A DNA stretch of 64,000 nucleotides from Maea johnstoni (lineage: Eukaryota; Annelida; Polychaeta; Spionida; Magelonidae): positions 33,078,935-33,142,934 of the forward strand of contig OZ012686.1 in assembly GCA_963942565.1 (NCBI GenBank). Direction: 5' to 3'. Below the pieces are notes generated by a model that ran no database searches, was not told where the DNA came from, and saw only the letters and a list, made by a program, of their open reading frames with translations. This document shows, piece by piece, positions 10,771 through 23,781 of this stretch. Made by a program: the position numbers and the translations under genes. Numbering within the stretch: position 1 is the stretch's first letter; the number at the start of each line of letters is the position of its first letter.

Positions 10771-13700
10771 GAATAAATAAAGGGAGAGACAGTTTTATAC
10801 ACATAGGCCTACTGAACAAGACTGATTATAGGCAGTCATTTCTAATTTTATGTAGTCCTCAGATGAAAATATATCTTGACTTGTTTTTGAGCCTTTGACC
10901 TTTCTTAAATGAAAGTATTCCTGCTTTTAATTAGATTTCAATCTTGTTGAAGTCTTTTTTTTATTTAGCACATGATGGACCATCTTAGGCACTCCCTATC
11001 CTGAAATCCTATATCCGCGCTCATTTATTACAATGATGAACCTGGTCACAGACAGGTCAAGCATCTGATAGACTTTAACCGATTGGCAAAATTTCAAATT
11101 GCTAAGAATATCCCCCACGGAGTAGACCTATCTGGAACTAGGCCTTCAGTAAACAATCCTGAGTATGTCGTCAGTTTCACAGAGCACGTCTCAACACCAG
11201 CTGAAATCTACACTCACAAGTAGGTTTCTGGACTAGATCTTATATTTTGAGTTCACCCAGAAACCAACCATATTGTTTTGGCATAAATGGCATTTTTAAT
11301 CAACAAGGTTGTTTACCAATTTAATATGGAACCAATTCATTCTCAGAGAACTCGACAAATATGCTTGTATACAAATATGAACATGTAAAGATCTCAAAAC
11401 TCTGTTCAAGTATTGAACAAAATATATTTGAAGGAAGATTGTTTCTAAGAAGATTCAACATAATTTGCCAGGTTTTTCAAGAAATAGGAAGTATGTATCA
11501 AATACCTCAGTGAATCCACCGCAGAAGGAAAAAAACTCCAATGAAACCTACACTATTTCTCCTTGTAATAAACATGTTATTCAGTAAATATTTGCCCAAA
11601 TTCTTTCCTTTTGATAATAACCAATATATATCAGAGCATGCACCATGGCAAACTGTGGACACTCTGGATATAGTGTAGAGAATTTTAACTGACAGTCATT
11701 AAATCTAAACAGATTTATTTACCTTTTCGAAGAGGTGACCCATGATCATACTCAGATGTGGGTCCTCTAAATCCACATAAACCTTAAAAACCTCAGGAAA
11801 TGTGCTGCCAAGATGACCAGTGGCCATTGTCTTGACCATGCACAGTTATGAGTGGCATTCTTAGAAATATGTCCTATTATAGAGTTAGCTGGAGGGAAGC
11901 CCCATGCATCCTACACCCTATTACATCATAATACAATTCAGACAGACAACAGCCTGGAGATAAATTTGCACCATTTATCGAGATGTCACTATCAGCTGTG
12001 GACCCTTCTCTAATAGTCCCTCCCTGCCATATGTAGCTGAGACTTAAGGATATCTTTTGATTTTTCCAGGAAAATCCTAGGAAATCCTTCAGGTATTCCA
12101 AGCTTCATTCGGTTAGCTTAATTAATGCCGATAGTGACTCAATTACTACAATTCAAATAGCTCTATTATTTTGACCAGTGTATTTTTCATAAAACATTTG
12201 AATGAGAAATATGAATGTTACTCATAGTCTATTAACTACTTATAGATTTTCTTAATCATTTGAAAAGTACCATAACTCCAGGCAACCTTTGTAATTGATT
12301 TCTGATTATCTTGAAGTAAGAAAAGGTTAAAATAACTGGAACTCATTAACCAGTACTCTGCAGGATAAAGCTACATGGTGTCTGCTAGAACATAGGCTGC
12401 AGCTTCATCCTCATCTATCCTACAGTAAGTCTAGATGGAAAGGGGATACAGATGGAGTTATAAAGGTTTCATATTCAACAAACCATCATTCACAAGCCAA
12501 GCACACTTCAGATTTTCTGAATGCAAATGCCACTTGTAGATTTGATCTCAATTTTTTTTAATGAACTTCACTTTTCAAGAAAATTTCAATCAATTTCGAT
12601 TCATGGAAAAGATGCAAATATGTTGTACTCTTTGCTAAAAGTGATCCATATACCCATAAAAAGCACCCATAACTCTAAAACTGTTTAAAATGCCCTTAAA
12701 TCAGTATATCAAATCAATCTAGACTAAGTTTACTTTTGTTAAGCAATGTTACATCAAATATGTGTTAGTTTCTTTCACTATGTGACCTCTTACCTTAGAT
12801 ATTGCTATTTGTAGTGTCCAGGTGAACTATTATGCTCCAGATGGACCAGTGGTCATGCAGAAAATATAGCAGGCTGAGTGACCACTCCAACTCCTAATCC
12901 AATAACTACGGAAACTTAGACAACTTGCAATGTTGATATAAATAACAGTCCCATGCACTAAGTGCTTTTAAGCGGAACTCGCTAAACTTAAACTATGCAG
13001 TACAAGCTCAGGGCTCAACATGTAGTAAGTGTACCATGTAACACGGTACTGAAGCGAACTAATACTGATGGTAATCACACACCCTCTTGTTGTGGCACTT
13101 CTGGGGGCCGCGAGACAGGGAGATTCATTTATACAAGTAATCCTTTCCCTCCTTCCTTATCACACAGTTCTCATACCCACAGAGAGAGCTGATCTCTCTG
13201 TGATCCTCTCTGATATGCTGTATCCCTGTGTGGTAGTTACATTATCTTGATACAATCTCCATTAATCCGAGGTGTTCTTACCAGCCAAAACGCTGAGGGA
13301 ACACACTGCTCCTGAGGAACTTACTCTATATTAGTTCAAGGATCAATGAAGGGCTCTCCAGAACTCAGTCAGATCCCACAGATAAACTATCTCTGTGTGG
13401 TAGTTATGGATGGTTATCTCGGAATCTTGGTATCCACTGAGCAATTTGGGTGTTCCTATGAGTCCAGATGCCGAGAGAACAAATTGCTTAAGGAAAAACT
13501 CCACCTCCTCTGTAGGAATCCTAAAGCTGTATAGCTAGCTCTGGTACGACTTGTCAGCCAGCCAGCCAGCCAACAACAGTGGTCCGTGCTTGCAGTGCTC
13601 GCTCTCTCGCTGCAGCTTTAGACTGCACTGTTCCCTGCACCCGAACGACCACCAGAGGCAACTCCAGCGAGGCAATGGAAATATCACCGGATTCCTCGCA

Positions 13701-13840
13701 TAACATGGAAGGGGCTGACTTGCTCCTACGCTACATTTAGCCATGTTTACCACACGTGGCTGTGCATCTAGTACTAATGACCGATTGACTGCCATTCTGG
13801 CCAGCTGACAAGATTGGTGTCACCCACAATTGTTCCTAAG
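10771..13840. other. Intron B-C inside the duplicated block (left)
   Basis: Matches 37,060-40,100 with few insertions. A GC-richer island at about 13,540-13,800 includes CCAGCCAGCCAGCC repeats. Open frames there differ between copies, so no coding is claimed. Confidence 0.45.
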
Positions 13841-13971
<131 letters not shown>

Positions 13972-14191
13972 GTATATATATGAATACTTAGAAGTTAAAC
14001 TACAAGGGATTGGAAGAAAGTCTGAATTTTGTTGACATCTGACCTACACTTAAATTAAGGGTCATACTTGTCTAAAGTCAAATGGAGCACTTCCAGTTTC
14101 CTTAATTTAAGGAGACAACAAGTGTTCAGCCAATGGTTAGCAGACGACCAAGTAAAAGAATCTTGCAAGATCTGAACTGACTGGAATATGA

Positions 14192-14508
14192 CCTATAAGT
14201 AGCTCAGTTGGTTAGGTATCGGAGTAGTAATCAGAGGGTCGCTGGTTTGATTACCGGCCGGGGCACTTTGGTCTGTCCTTGGGCAAGACAGTTTATTCCA
14301 TATTGCTTCAGTCTACCCAGCTGCAGAATGGGTACCTAGCATCATGAAGGCAGTGCTTAGAGCATGTGCGCTATATGCTGTTGCTAGATGGAATATCCCC
14401 CGGGGGATTGAAATGGTTTCCATGAGTACAGGCCTGCTAGTATAGGGGAGGAAGGTCGTGCAAGCGCTTCGGTGGATACAAGACTATAAACCGAATACCT
14501 TTACCTTT
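14192..14508 (+). mobile_element. tRNA-derived SINE (left copy)
   Basis: Has a Pol III box A (TAGCTCAGTTGGTTAG) and box B (GGGTCGCTGGTTTGATTACC) about 35 bases apart, then a conserved body (CACCCAGCTG-like, AATGGGTACCTAGC, GGTTTCC) and a TTTACCTTTA tail. Target repeats ATATGA flank it. Shared with the right copy at 40,452-40,765, so it is an older insertion. Confidence 0.85.
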
Positions 14509-15164
14509 ATATGATGAGGATACTGTAAAATGGCATAAGCTGTTAGCCCTTTATATCCTAGAGTGTACCTACATAGCTTCCCTGGTTGACTAGGCTGCAT
14601 TGACGCTACCGGTATATCACCTAGATGTTTGATGTGTAACCTGTGAGTAGGCTAGCATTTCTATTTCTCACTCTGTACCATCCCATACAGTTCAATTAGC
14701 CAGCTGCTAGGTCCAGCTGGCTTCAACATCAAACAGTTCATCAGACCACCCCACTACTAGATCTATAGCAAAAGGTCATTCTCCTCTACGTTTGAGAGAT
14801 TAAATGACCTGCACAGAATTGCATGACCCCCTTATTTTACATATGGGATTTGGGCAAATTTTACAATGGGACCTAATATGCAAAATCAACATTTTGAGGA
14901 GTTGAGACATTAAGTATTTTCATACATACAGTAGTGCTCATAAGATGTTTGCCAAGTTTGATTGGCAAACTCGAACGTTTTATTACAGAAAAACATGAAA
15001 AGCGGTTGCCAAACTCGAGTCAGACAGACTATAGTTCCATTCATCACAGCCACCCACCAACCCACCCTAATCCTACTTTATGAGCAAATATATATTCCCC
15101 AGAGAAATCTAGATGTTACAGCCTGTAATTGTTATACTTTTATTGTTATTTTGCAGTCGGCCAA

Positions 15165-15238
15165 GAGCCTTGACAGCTCGTGTTTACTATTTGAAAATAT
15201 TGCTGAAATAAAGATTATCTGACTATCTATCTATACAT
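15165..15238 (+). repeat. Short retroposon tail-like repeat (left copy)
   Basis: GACAGCTCGTGTTTACTATT, AATAAAGATTATCTG and a CTATCTATCTA tail. Confidence 0.5.
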
Positions 15239-15616
15239 ATATAGCTTGGTTGTTAAACATAAAATATTTGCATAAAAAATATTGATTTTTAACTGATATT
15301 ACCTTCAGATATTTTCCCTGGGGTGCTTTATTCAGAAGGTTATCCCTAATATAGACAGACCTTTTTTGACCAAAGTAGGCATGAAAATCAACAGATCTTT
15401 TAATGCCTGTCGCACCTAAAAGTATACTGTGGTTATTTTGATAATACCTTGCTGACCAAACCATTTATAGGTAAAGCAGGACATCTGAAGGATATTATTT
15501 ATGAGCACTAGAACCACAATCCAATCTCAGTCAGATATTTTGCAAATACATACTTCATTCCAGTTATTCTAGGAACCTTATACAAATCAGACGACACTTT
15601 TCATGGTGAAATCTAG

Positions 15617-15839
15617 TTAACCCTTACGCTCCTGGTTGCCAACTTGGCAAATACAAAATGATGCAAAAAATCTGAAAAATGACTGAAACCCTGGCACATG
15701 GGTAATCATCTGAGAGAGCTCAGTGAGACTGTGAGAGCTATCCAATGAATACCAACATGACAGGGTTTAGATGGTTTTCAAAAATCTTTGCATCCTTGTG
15801 CTTTGGGTGAAAGTGGTTTCAGCATTGAAATTGTTATTT
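15617..15839 (-). mobile_element. TTAA MITE family 1 beside exon B (left copy)
   Basis: TTAACCCTTACGCTCCTGG at the start; the far end is worn to CATTGAAATTGTTA. It ends 14 bases from the exon B donor. Only its distal third survives at the same place in the right copy. Confidence 0.7.
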
Positions 15840-15852
15840 CTGCATAACTTAC

Positions 15853-16627
15853 CTGTTCTCCTCTTATCCTGTCTCTGTGGCGATGTATCTGGCGATGTGT
15901 TGGTTGCCGTTGTGGTGTTTGTGGGTGTCGTTTTCAGTGAGCCCTCGTCATAGGGTGGAGGATGATTTTGGACATGATCCACATGTATATGAGTAGTTTG
16001 GGTATGAGGGATACCGTAGCCATCATACCCCGGAGGATGAGTATATCCAGTATAGTATTGAGATCGGTACTCAGGACCCAAGGGTGGCATCCCGGTCCTA
16101 TTATCGGGTATTCCGTAGTTATAATGGGCATGCGGGTGTATGGGCACTCCCCGGTTGTCTAGGACTTGGAAATTGGGTGGCATACCCGCATGCATCGAGG
16201 TCATTGAATAGACAGGGTGCTCCTGCACCATACCCGTATAAGACACATGGGTATCCTGCCCACTACTTGCAGGGTAAGGGCGCCGACTATCCTGATTATC
16301 ACCTGCATTGGGTGGGGTGTGCCTATATGCCTGTGAGTCTGCCATGGTATAGGGTGTTCGGTATTCCGCTGGGGGTATGATGTGTGGATGTCCGTGTGCC
16401 AATCGAGGGTCGGGCGCCCCTACCCGGGGGTCTGGCGGTACCCCTCGAGGATCGGGCTGTATGAGTCGTGGTTCGGGGTAGGGGAAATAATGAGTGCTAG
16501 GATGTTGGCCGTTCTCGACGTGACATGTGTGTTCTATCCGATCGTGGCCGGGTTGTGTTCTGTAGCTACTGTGCCCATCGTCTGACATCCCACAAGTGTG
16601 CCGGATCTGTTGCTCTGCAATACAGCC
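15853..16627 (-). CDS. CEP170: CEP170-family gene, exon B, left haplotype copy
   Basis: Exon of 775 nt. The acceptor is GTTATTTCAG|GGCTGT and the donor ACAG|GTAAGT; it enters in phase 0 and leaves in phase 1, matching exons A and C. It encodes 258 residues rich in Pro, His, Tyr, Gly and Asp, with three PDPR repeats near residues 48-65 and a PPPY motif (HPPPYDEG) near residue 225 that fits a WW-domain ligand. No folded domain is evident, so it is probably disordered. Vertebrate CEP170 has only a few dozen residues between the FHA domain and PLYGQPSWWG, so this is a large insertion relative to them. Skipping B alone would break the frame between A and C, so it should be constitutive. It differs from the right copy at about 17 bases, only two of which change a residue (Ser/Gly and Thr/Ala). 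Confidence 0.82.
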
Positions 16628-17307
16628 CTGAAATAACAAAAGAAAGAACCTTGAAAACACCTGACGAGAACACCAACTTAAGATTGATTAAAGAATCAAA
16701 ATAAGACAAAAGTATCTGATGTGAGGGGCGCAAATTACACATATAAACATTTTATCATTATCATATAACTCTATAAAACTCCAGGTGAATGTCAAAATAA
16801 CAATACACTGAAAACACATGATATGACTGAACGTGAGGGTAACAAACAACAAGATGAGAAAATAGATGATAAAAAGGTGTCTATAAGATATCAGAATTGC
16901 AGAATAGATCAAAGACCTTCTTGCGTATTCACAAGCTTGGCGAAAAATTAAAGACAGAAAGCATGTTTTTAATTCATCTATGCAAGATCAAGAAATTAGT
17001 CTTGAACTAATACAGATTTAGATAATTCTTCAACTCATCTCCACTGCACTCAGTGAGAGCTAATACACACCTAACCCCTCTGCAGCACGGGTCCACATGG
17101 TGGTAATCAAACACCCTACACCCAACTGAACAAATAAATCTCAATAATACAAAACAAGCATGCCTCTTCTAGCGAGGAGCTGCAGATGTCCACATGATAT
17201 TCTCCCTATCTGTGTATCTGTGTATTTTGTATTCCACAAGCAGGCTGACAGTTCTTATCACACTGTTTAGAATTAATGTCAATTTAACCCATTCATACCC
17301 AGACCTG

Positions 17308-17331
17308 CCCCCCCCCCCCCCCCCCCCCCCC
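17308..17331. repeat. Poly-C run in a TTAA-element remnant (left)
   Basis: 24 C in a row just after TTAACCCATTCATACCCAG. The right copy (about 43,449) has only some 12 C. Such homopolymers are both mutable and error-prone in sequencing. Confidence 0.9.
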
Positions 17332-17819
17332 GCAAAATTTAACCATATGGGGTTACATTTTCTAACAAATGCACCGACTGGGAATAAAAAAAGAAATAAA
17401 ACATGTTTAGTAACATACAAGCAACACATTTTCTTGAGATGATGATAAAAGATAATGTATCGTTTACATGCTAAGCTTTCTTTCCAAAAATGTCAATCTG
17501 CAACTTTCTCACAAAATCATATTCATAAGTATCAGACTATCCAGATATCATTTATTTAAGGGGGTTATATGAGCATAATTAAGACCAGACGAGAGCATGA
17601 AAATATCCTCTAATGAGTCTGGCCTTTCTGGAGTAATATTGGGATGAATGGGGTGATCTTCCTACCTTATCAAATGTAGACCAAACCTGCAGTTTGTTCC
17701 ACAGACACAATGACACTTAACCCATGATCATGTCACAATCCTGATAAATCTTCAATAAGTGACACCTAATAGTACTATTAAACACAACATCTTTGATCTT
17801 CATCTGTAATCAATACTGA

Positions 17820-17977
17820 TTAACCTATTCATGCCCAGAAGAAACGCTGTTGCTTTTTGCCAACATATAATAGATTGATTATAAGAATATAATGTTTGAT
17901 GATTTATCTAATTCAAGGAAGAAACAATCCATTTAATATTAATTTCTCACATTCAGGCTAGTAATGAAAAGGGTAAT
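17820..17977 (+). mobile_element. TTAA MITE family 2-like remnant (left)
   Basis: TTAACCTATTCATGCCCAG at the left and a weak right end near ATGAAAAGGGTAATA. Repeated at 44,008-44,159. Confidence 0.4.
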
Positions 17978-19186
17978 ACAACATTCTTGCTGAAACATTG
18001 TTGTTTTATGGTTTAAATAGTTCATTTCTGAGTATTTCACATAATGAATAGGTATTAGATAACAGGTTAGATAATTGTTGATGTTTGTTGTTGATGTGTC
18101 TGTGTGTTTGGCTCAATTTTATGTGTTTATCTCCTTGTTGAAAATTTGAAAAATCAATTTTGCACATAGTGCAATATTCAAATTTAAAGTAGTTGCGAAT
18201 GTATGAGTTCATGCAATGACCTCTTTGGGAATTAATAGGTTATTTGTGACATCAATAAATCGCTGAATGAGGTCATAGTTCCTATCAAATAGAATTCCCA
18301 AGAGGACATACAGGACATGAAACCATAACTCGCTCAATTTATTGTTTGGGAGGTGTCCGATTAAACAAACAAAGATAGGGGTCTGCACCTTAAGGCTGTC
18401 AGCACATTGAGGTTGGCAACATTTACATGTCATGCAGTCAATCTCAGTCACATAGAGGCTGCTTGACTACTACTATATAATATCAAATAATTCAAAACAT
18501 CTCAAAAAGAAATTAATGTTATGTTGTCTCACTGTAGAGGAAGCACAACTTTCCATGATACGATTATTATAAACCATCACTGTTTTTCAAATAATTTCCT
18601 ATTGTACGTACCAACAAGATGCTGGGTGATGGTATAACAATATTTAGCTCTGACCAATTTATGCGTTCTTTTGAAATTAATTTATGAATCAAACATAGAT
18701 TCAGAAAATATCGGAAGGGAAGTTGTTAGTAAAGCATTGATTTACATAATTTCTTCAAATTCTTTTAAAACATCATTTAATCAGGAAAATATAAAAAAAT
18801 TCAAGCATTTTTGAGGTTACTGTAGACATAAATGATATGAATGGATATTAAGGTGAATGTACCTCGAAAACAATTAAAAGAGAAAAAGCGAATAAAACAG
18901 GTTCCTCTTTCGCCTTTTTTCATGATATCTGCTGGAATCCAGCAGCAGAAATTAACAGAAGCAATTCTTGCGGTCGCTATGGCAACTGTATCTAGGTAAC
19001 GCCTATTAATGGAATGGTTTCCATGGAGTTCTTACAGCTGGTGATTGTGCAGTTGTCTGTAAACTCAACAAACAATGTGTGAAAAGAAAATTTACAAACA
19101 TCTTCCAAACCAATTTCACTTAGAGCTCCCCATGGTGTTCTGGCATGACAAAGATCAATGAATTTCAAATTCATACTGAATATGTC

Positions 19187-19405
19187 TTAACCCTTCCAAT
19201 GCTAAGGCCCCTTTAGTCTGAAGCATTATAAAGACGCAAAGATTTATAAAATCCATCCTAACCCTGTCATGTTGGTATTCATTGGATAGTTCTCGCTCAG
19301 TACTCTCAGATGAGTACCCATTGGATAGGGTTCTAGTTATTCTATTTAGGTTTTTGCATCATTTTGTGTTGACCAAACTATAGCCACCAGCAGCATAAGG
19401 GTTAA
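19187..19405 (+). mobile_element. TTAA MITE family 1, complete (left copy)
   Basis: TTAACCCTTCCAATGCTAAG to CAGCATAAGGGTTAA, with intact TTAA on both sides. Shared with the right copy at 45,378-45,597, so it predates their split. Confidence 0.75.
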
Positions 19406-19465
19406 GCCTAAATTGATGTCTGTGGTGTCAAAAACATCCTGGAAATATTAGTAGTTACAGATGAA

Positions 19466-19632
19466 TAGGGGGTTCAAAGGATACAACCATACTCCTTCCA
19501 CAACTGAAGATGTTGATTTTTTGCAATCTTTTAGGATTGGCACTCTTTTTAGTTTTGCTCAAAGTTAATGAAGTAGATCTAGTACCTCATCGTCAAACTG
19601 TACCCCCTCATGCAGAACCAACCCCCTATACA
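19466..19632. mobile_element. Dispersed element with GGGGGTTC ends (copy 2)
   Basis: AGGGGGTTCAAAGGATAC through AACCAACCCCCTATAC, with the TTAGTTTTGCTCAAAG middle. Present in both haplotypes. Confidence 0.45.
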
Positions 19633-19889
19633 CTGCATCTGTTGGTGATATCTATCAGTCAAGAGAGATTCGGAACAGTATTTAAAGAAGCGTTGATCAG
19701 ACTTCCCCCTCAAACATATTGTGTAGCTAAGCTTACTTCTGTAAATATTTTTCAAATGTAGCATTAATTAAGACCCAGACAACATATATCGAGAAGAACT
19801 CCAATACAAATGGGTTACCTGACAGACTCAAACTTTCCAAAGCCAATTATCGGAAAGGAATGAGAAAAATTGTAGATATTCCAATGGTT

Positions 19890-20290
19890 TATTTGTTTAT
19901 TTATTGCGTAGATTGCATGGACGCTTTATAGGTTACTTATATAGTGTTCCTGAAGGAATGTGCTGTGGTCGGGAGTATCATGGTATCGAATAACTGCCTT
20001 GTAAATGTTAGAGGTCCATCTGATTAGCAAACAATACTTCAGGTGATACCCTCACTATAAATCAATTAGCGATGGACGACCTAATCTGAAACAGCTGGCT
20101 GTGCAGACTGGGAGTGTAATATGCATGCAGTAGACACAGATACAGTTCCATTCTACGATGTAACTCAATTCTTTCAATTAAGTCACGGCATCATGGCATA
20201 TTTGTTTTCAATAATGAAAAACAAGAAAACAATGGTGCAGTTAATGTTTTGTTTCAATTAGTATTAATTTATGCATGCAATGCATCACTT
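19890..20290. promoter_or_regulatory. Unusually conserved non-coding block (left copy)
   Basis: About 400 bases with only about 4-5 differences from 46,080-46,485, while nearby intron differs by several percent. Carries several homeodomain-type TAAT/CAATTAG sites and ATGCAT motifs. No open frame explains it. A candidate intronic enhancer; low divergence between two alleles alone is weak proof. Confidence 0.25.
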
Positions 20291-21217
20291 GTTTTTTTTG
20301 TCAATGATATAGAACTACGCAGGTAGTAATTACATTATCACTTCAAGCAGTCATGATAAGAACAGGTGAGTCCACCTGTAGACATTGTGGGAGTTCACTA
20401 AGCAGGACTAGAAAAATCTTCTCACTTTTAGGGATAAAGTATATATATTTTTTTCTTACACTTTTTCAGTTTCTTTAATTTTGGATGACCGGAAAAGAAG
20501 AAAACTGACTGTACTTCTATAAAACTGTATTTGCCCCCTTGTGTCTTAACCTATAAGAATATACAAACATGTGATAATTCAATGCATGCTCTCCATGAGG
20601 TCCCAGCGCGCCTTGTCTTGAAGAACTGGTCCTGTTAGTCTAGACATTTCAGCACGGCACAAGAAGCCAAGATGCTAGCAGGTTCAGTGTTAGCATATGG
20701 CAAGATTCAGCGCGTAACCCAACAAAAAAGTTCCACGGAACACAGAAGCTGTTTTCTGAGATCTTGGCATTTATCCATGCAACTGATAGGACTTCCACTA
20801 ACTCCAATTCTTATTCTACAGTGAGAAAAAAGTGTTTACATTAAACAGCAAGAACCATTTTTTCTTATATGCTAAATAAATACTTATGGATCAAATGTAT
20901 ACATGTATTTCATTACTGTTATATTAGATATACATGGAAAACACCATTAGGTACATTGAAACATTGAACGTTCCACTTTCATTATGAAACCAAGGTTCTT
21001 TAATTATTATAGGGGTGTAATTCTTACAGAAGATCAATAAGTGTTCCATCAAAATTACACAATTGCAGATGAAGGGCCAGTTTAATAAGCCTGTCTATGA
21101 TCTTACATTTCTTGCTAAAAAGCGACCCTTTTTTTCATTAGCAATTTTTTTCTCAAAATCAATGATGTACACCTACTTTTATGTTAAATTAAACCCCTCC
21201 CTCACACTGAACAAATG

Positions 21218-21233
21218 CCCCCCCCCCCCCCCC
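21218..21233. repeat. Poly-C run (left copy)
   Basis: 16 C inside about 210 bases that the right copy lacks (around 47,772). Confidence 0.85.
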
Positions 21234-22790
21234 ATAACTGAAATCCTGGATCTGCCTTTGTTCAGTTGTGTGTCAAGGTGTGAGGTCTGTAAGCAGAACT
21301 CGACAGCAACATCAATGACATATTTATATCAAATTAAAAGGATTCCATACATGCCTTGCCATAAGTATATCTTTGTGCCCCCTGATCATCAGTGCAACTT
21401 TTTTAGATCTCAAGATTTGCCTGCCTGTGTCTCTCAGCATGGTTCTATCTCTCACGTCATGGACTGTACCTTTAAGTTCCCATTTCTTAACTTTCATTAC
21501 ATAGTTATATTACCCACATAGATTCAATATCTCAGACCACCCATAATCCAACACAACATTTCTCCCTGACAGAGCTAATATTAGTTATATTTCTGTCCCC
21601 TAGAGGTCTCACTGCATCACTCGCCTCAAAATTAGCTATCTAGCTTGTGGTGATGTTCCAAAATACATTAACCTAGACTGTGTAAAAGTATCTTTTAGTA
21701 CAAATTATTAGTTCTTCAATTACCCCATAGAGGACTCTCCAAATCACAGTAACAAGAGCTCAATAAATTGCATATGTTGCTTGAGGTGGTACTTCCACAA
21801 TACCTCAACATATATTTTATGAGGTAATGTGTGTATTTTTTCTCTCTCTAGCCTGGAGGGTGAGAGATAGACACCTGTCTGAGTCCCAGGTAGGATGGGA
21901 TGACAACAGGTATGCCAATGTCCATGCTACTGCACATATCTACTCATAAATGCCATCATAAACCATATAGCACCAAGCATAATTGCTGAGTAGGTACTAA
22001 TAAATCACACAGAGGCTTTTGCATTTCTCTTGGGTTATTTTTGAGAAGATATTTCTCTTCATGATAGGTTTGTTAAAAAAAGGGTTTCAAACCGCACCCA
22101 GTCTGGCCACTGGCTTAAAAAAAGGCTCACTATTTTGGTGATAATCCTCATAAAAATAAATGGAAGCATCATTAAGAAAATATTTGAAGGAGAAATGTTA
22201 ATCAGAACCAGACAAAAAATTATATATCTTTTTAAAGAAATAAAAAAGCCATCCTTGAGAAATTGTATGAAGGAAAAATGATGTTAATTAGTAACTAATA
22301 TTGATAATAGGCTGTGGATACATATTATATAAAATGATTTCAAAACATTATCTATTCATGCCAGGCAGCAAGGGGTCAGGGTGGTCATGTTTTCATATGT
22401 ATCTAACCAGGATCTAAAGCTCCATTATTCGTGGGAATTAGAAGGCACTCTCATAAAAAAAACGGGATAGGGCTTGATATAATTTTCTACAATTCAATCT
22501 GTATAGTTTCACGAGCCTCTCGCTAGGTGCAGCTATAGGTATTTTCGAGCCCTTCATCCATAACTCCAGGCAGCAGAGAATCTCATACTTCAGTGTGTGG
22601 GAATTTCCACTATTTATGACGGTAGTGCTTGCCATAGGCATTACTAGTGTTTACATTTCATTTACAATATGACCTCCTAATAACCCATGCTTCAATTAGA
22701 TCTGTTTGATCAAACCCCTAACACATTGGTGCTTGCCAAGTTCTCAATACTGCATAGTTATAACAGCTTAATAGTCCAACTGCATATATG

Positions 22791-22792
<2 letters not shown>

Positions 22793-22851
<59 letters not shown>

Positions 22852-22960
22852 GTGTGTGTGTTGTGTGTGTTGTGTGTGTGTGTGTGTGTGTGTGTTGTGT
22901 GTGTGTTGTGTGTGTTGTGTGTGTTGTGTGTGTGTGTGTGTGTTGTGTGTGTGTGTCTTA
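22793..22960. repeat. TG microsatellite with TTG interruptions
   Basis: About 165 bp of TG repeats, with the second half regularly broken as TTGTGTGTG. Left-copy counterpart of 49,178-49,590. Confidence 0.9.
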
Positions 22961-23458
22961 TGTATGTGCCGTTATATGTAGAAATGGTGACAGAAAACAA
23001 TCTGGTTAACTAAAACACTTTTTCTTAGAAAGAGTCGAAAATCATTGAATAAAAACATTTCAGTTTTAAATCAGGCATAATGGGTTTTAAAACAAATTAT
23101 GACCAATTTAAATTCAAATCAATCCCCACACTTTCCCCATACAAAACTGAAAACAATGCAAAATCTGTTACTTTACTAGATTACCGCACACCCCATGCAT
23201 TTTAATCAAAAAGAAACATCACAATTCTGCACACAAATATTCAAATTGTACATTTTCATTGTTAGTACATCTGCTTATAAAATATATGCCTTAACTAAAA
23301 CATACACTTCATAAATGAATCCTTTTTCATCTTATACTACACCAGACAAGAAGTGTTTTATATGCCTTGATACAGGAGAGGCCTTCTTCATATTATGTCC
23401 CCCTTTGACAAGCCCAAAGCTTTGCATGTCATTTGAAGCCCACAATGCCCCTCTAAAG

Positions 23459-23781
23459 TAGCTCAGTTGGTTAGGTGTCTGACTATAGAAATCAGTAGGT
23501 CGCTGGTTCAATTCCCGGGTGGGGCACTAAATTGGTCTGTCCCTGTGTAAGACAGTTTACTCGATATTGCCTCAGTCCACCCAGCTGATAAAATGGGTAC
23601 CTAGAATTAATAAGGCAGTGCTTAGAGCTTGTGCCCTATATGCTGCCAGCTGCTCCGGAATATCCCTCGGGGGATTGAAATGGTTTCCGTGTGTACAGTG
23701 CCTGCTAGAGAAGGAAGGTTGTGTGAACATTTCGGTGGATACAAGACTATAAACCGATTACTTTACCTTTACCTTTAATAC
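23459..23781 (+). mobile_element. tRNA-derived SINE, left copy only
   Basis: Same family as 14,192-14,508, with box A TAGCTCAGTTGGTTAGG and box B GGTCGCTGGTTCAATTCCC, closer to tRNA consensus. Target repeats CTAAAG on both sides. The right copy at about 50,015 has no SINE, so it is polymorphic. Confidence 0.85.

Larger units (their letters stand above)
16628..23452. other. Intron A-B, left copy, proximal part
   Basis: No exon recognised. Holds the TTAA elements, C-runs, the conserved block and the TG tract listed separately. Reading frames seen in both copies here (18,992-19,174 and 22,438-22,641) carry many amino-acid changes and are not treated as coding. Confidence 0.45.

Noticed and set aside
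14192-14270. tRNA gene suggested by A and B boxes
   Set aside because: The tRNA-like part does not form a complete cloverleaf with an acceptor stem and continues into a SINE body with a TTTACC tail and target repeats.
18992-19174. 60-codon minus-strand frame kept in both copies
   Set aside because: At least six residues differ in 60 between haplotypes, unlike the real exons, and no family is recognised.
22438-22641. 67-codon minus-strand frame kept in both copies (48,808-49,023)
   Set aside because: Differences between copies are mostly amino-acid-changing and the C-terminal end differs; treated as chance.
22687-23013. Cys/Val- and His/Thr-repeat frames across TG/CA tracts, and Glu/Arg or Ser/Leu frames across GA/CT tracts
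   Set aside because: Pure dinucleotide repeats read in frame; no gene.
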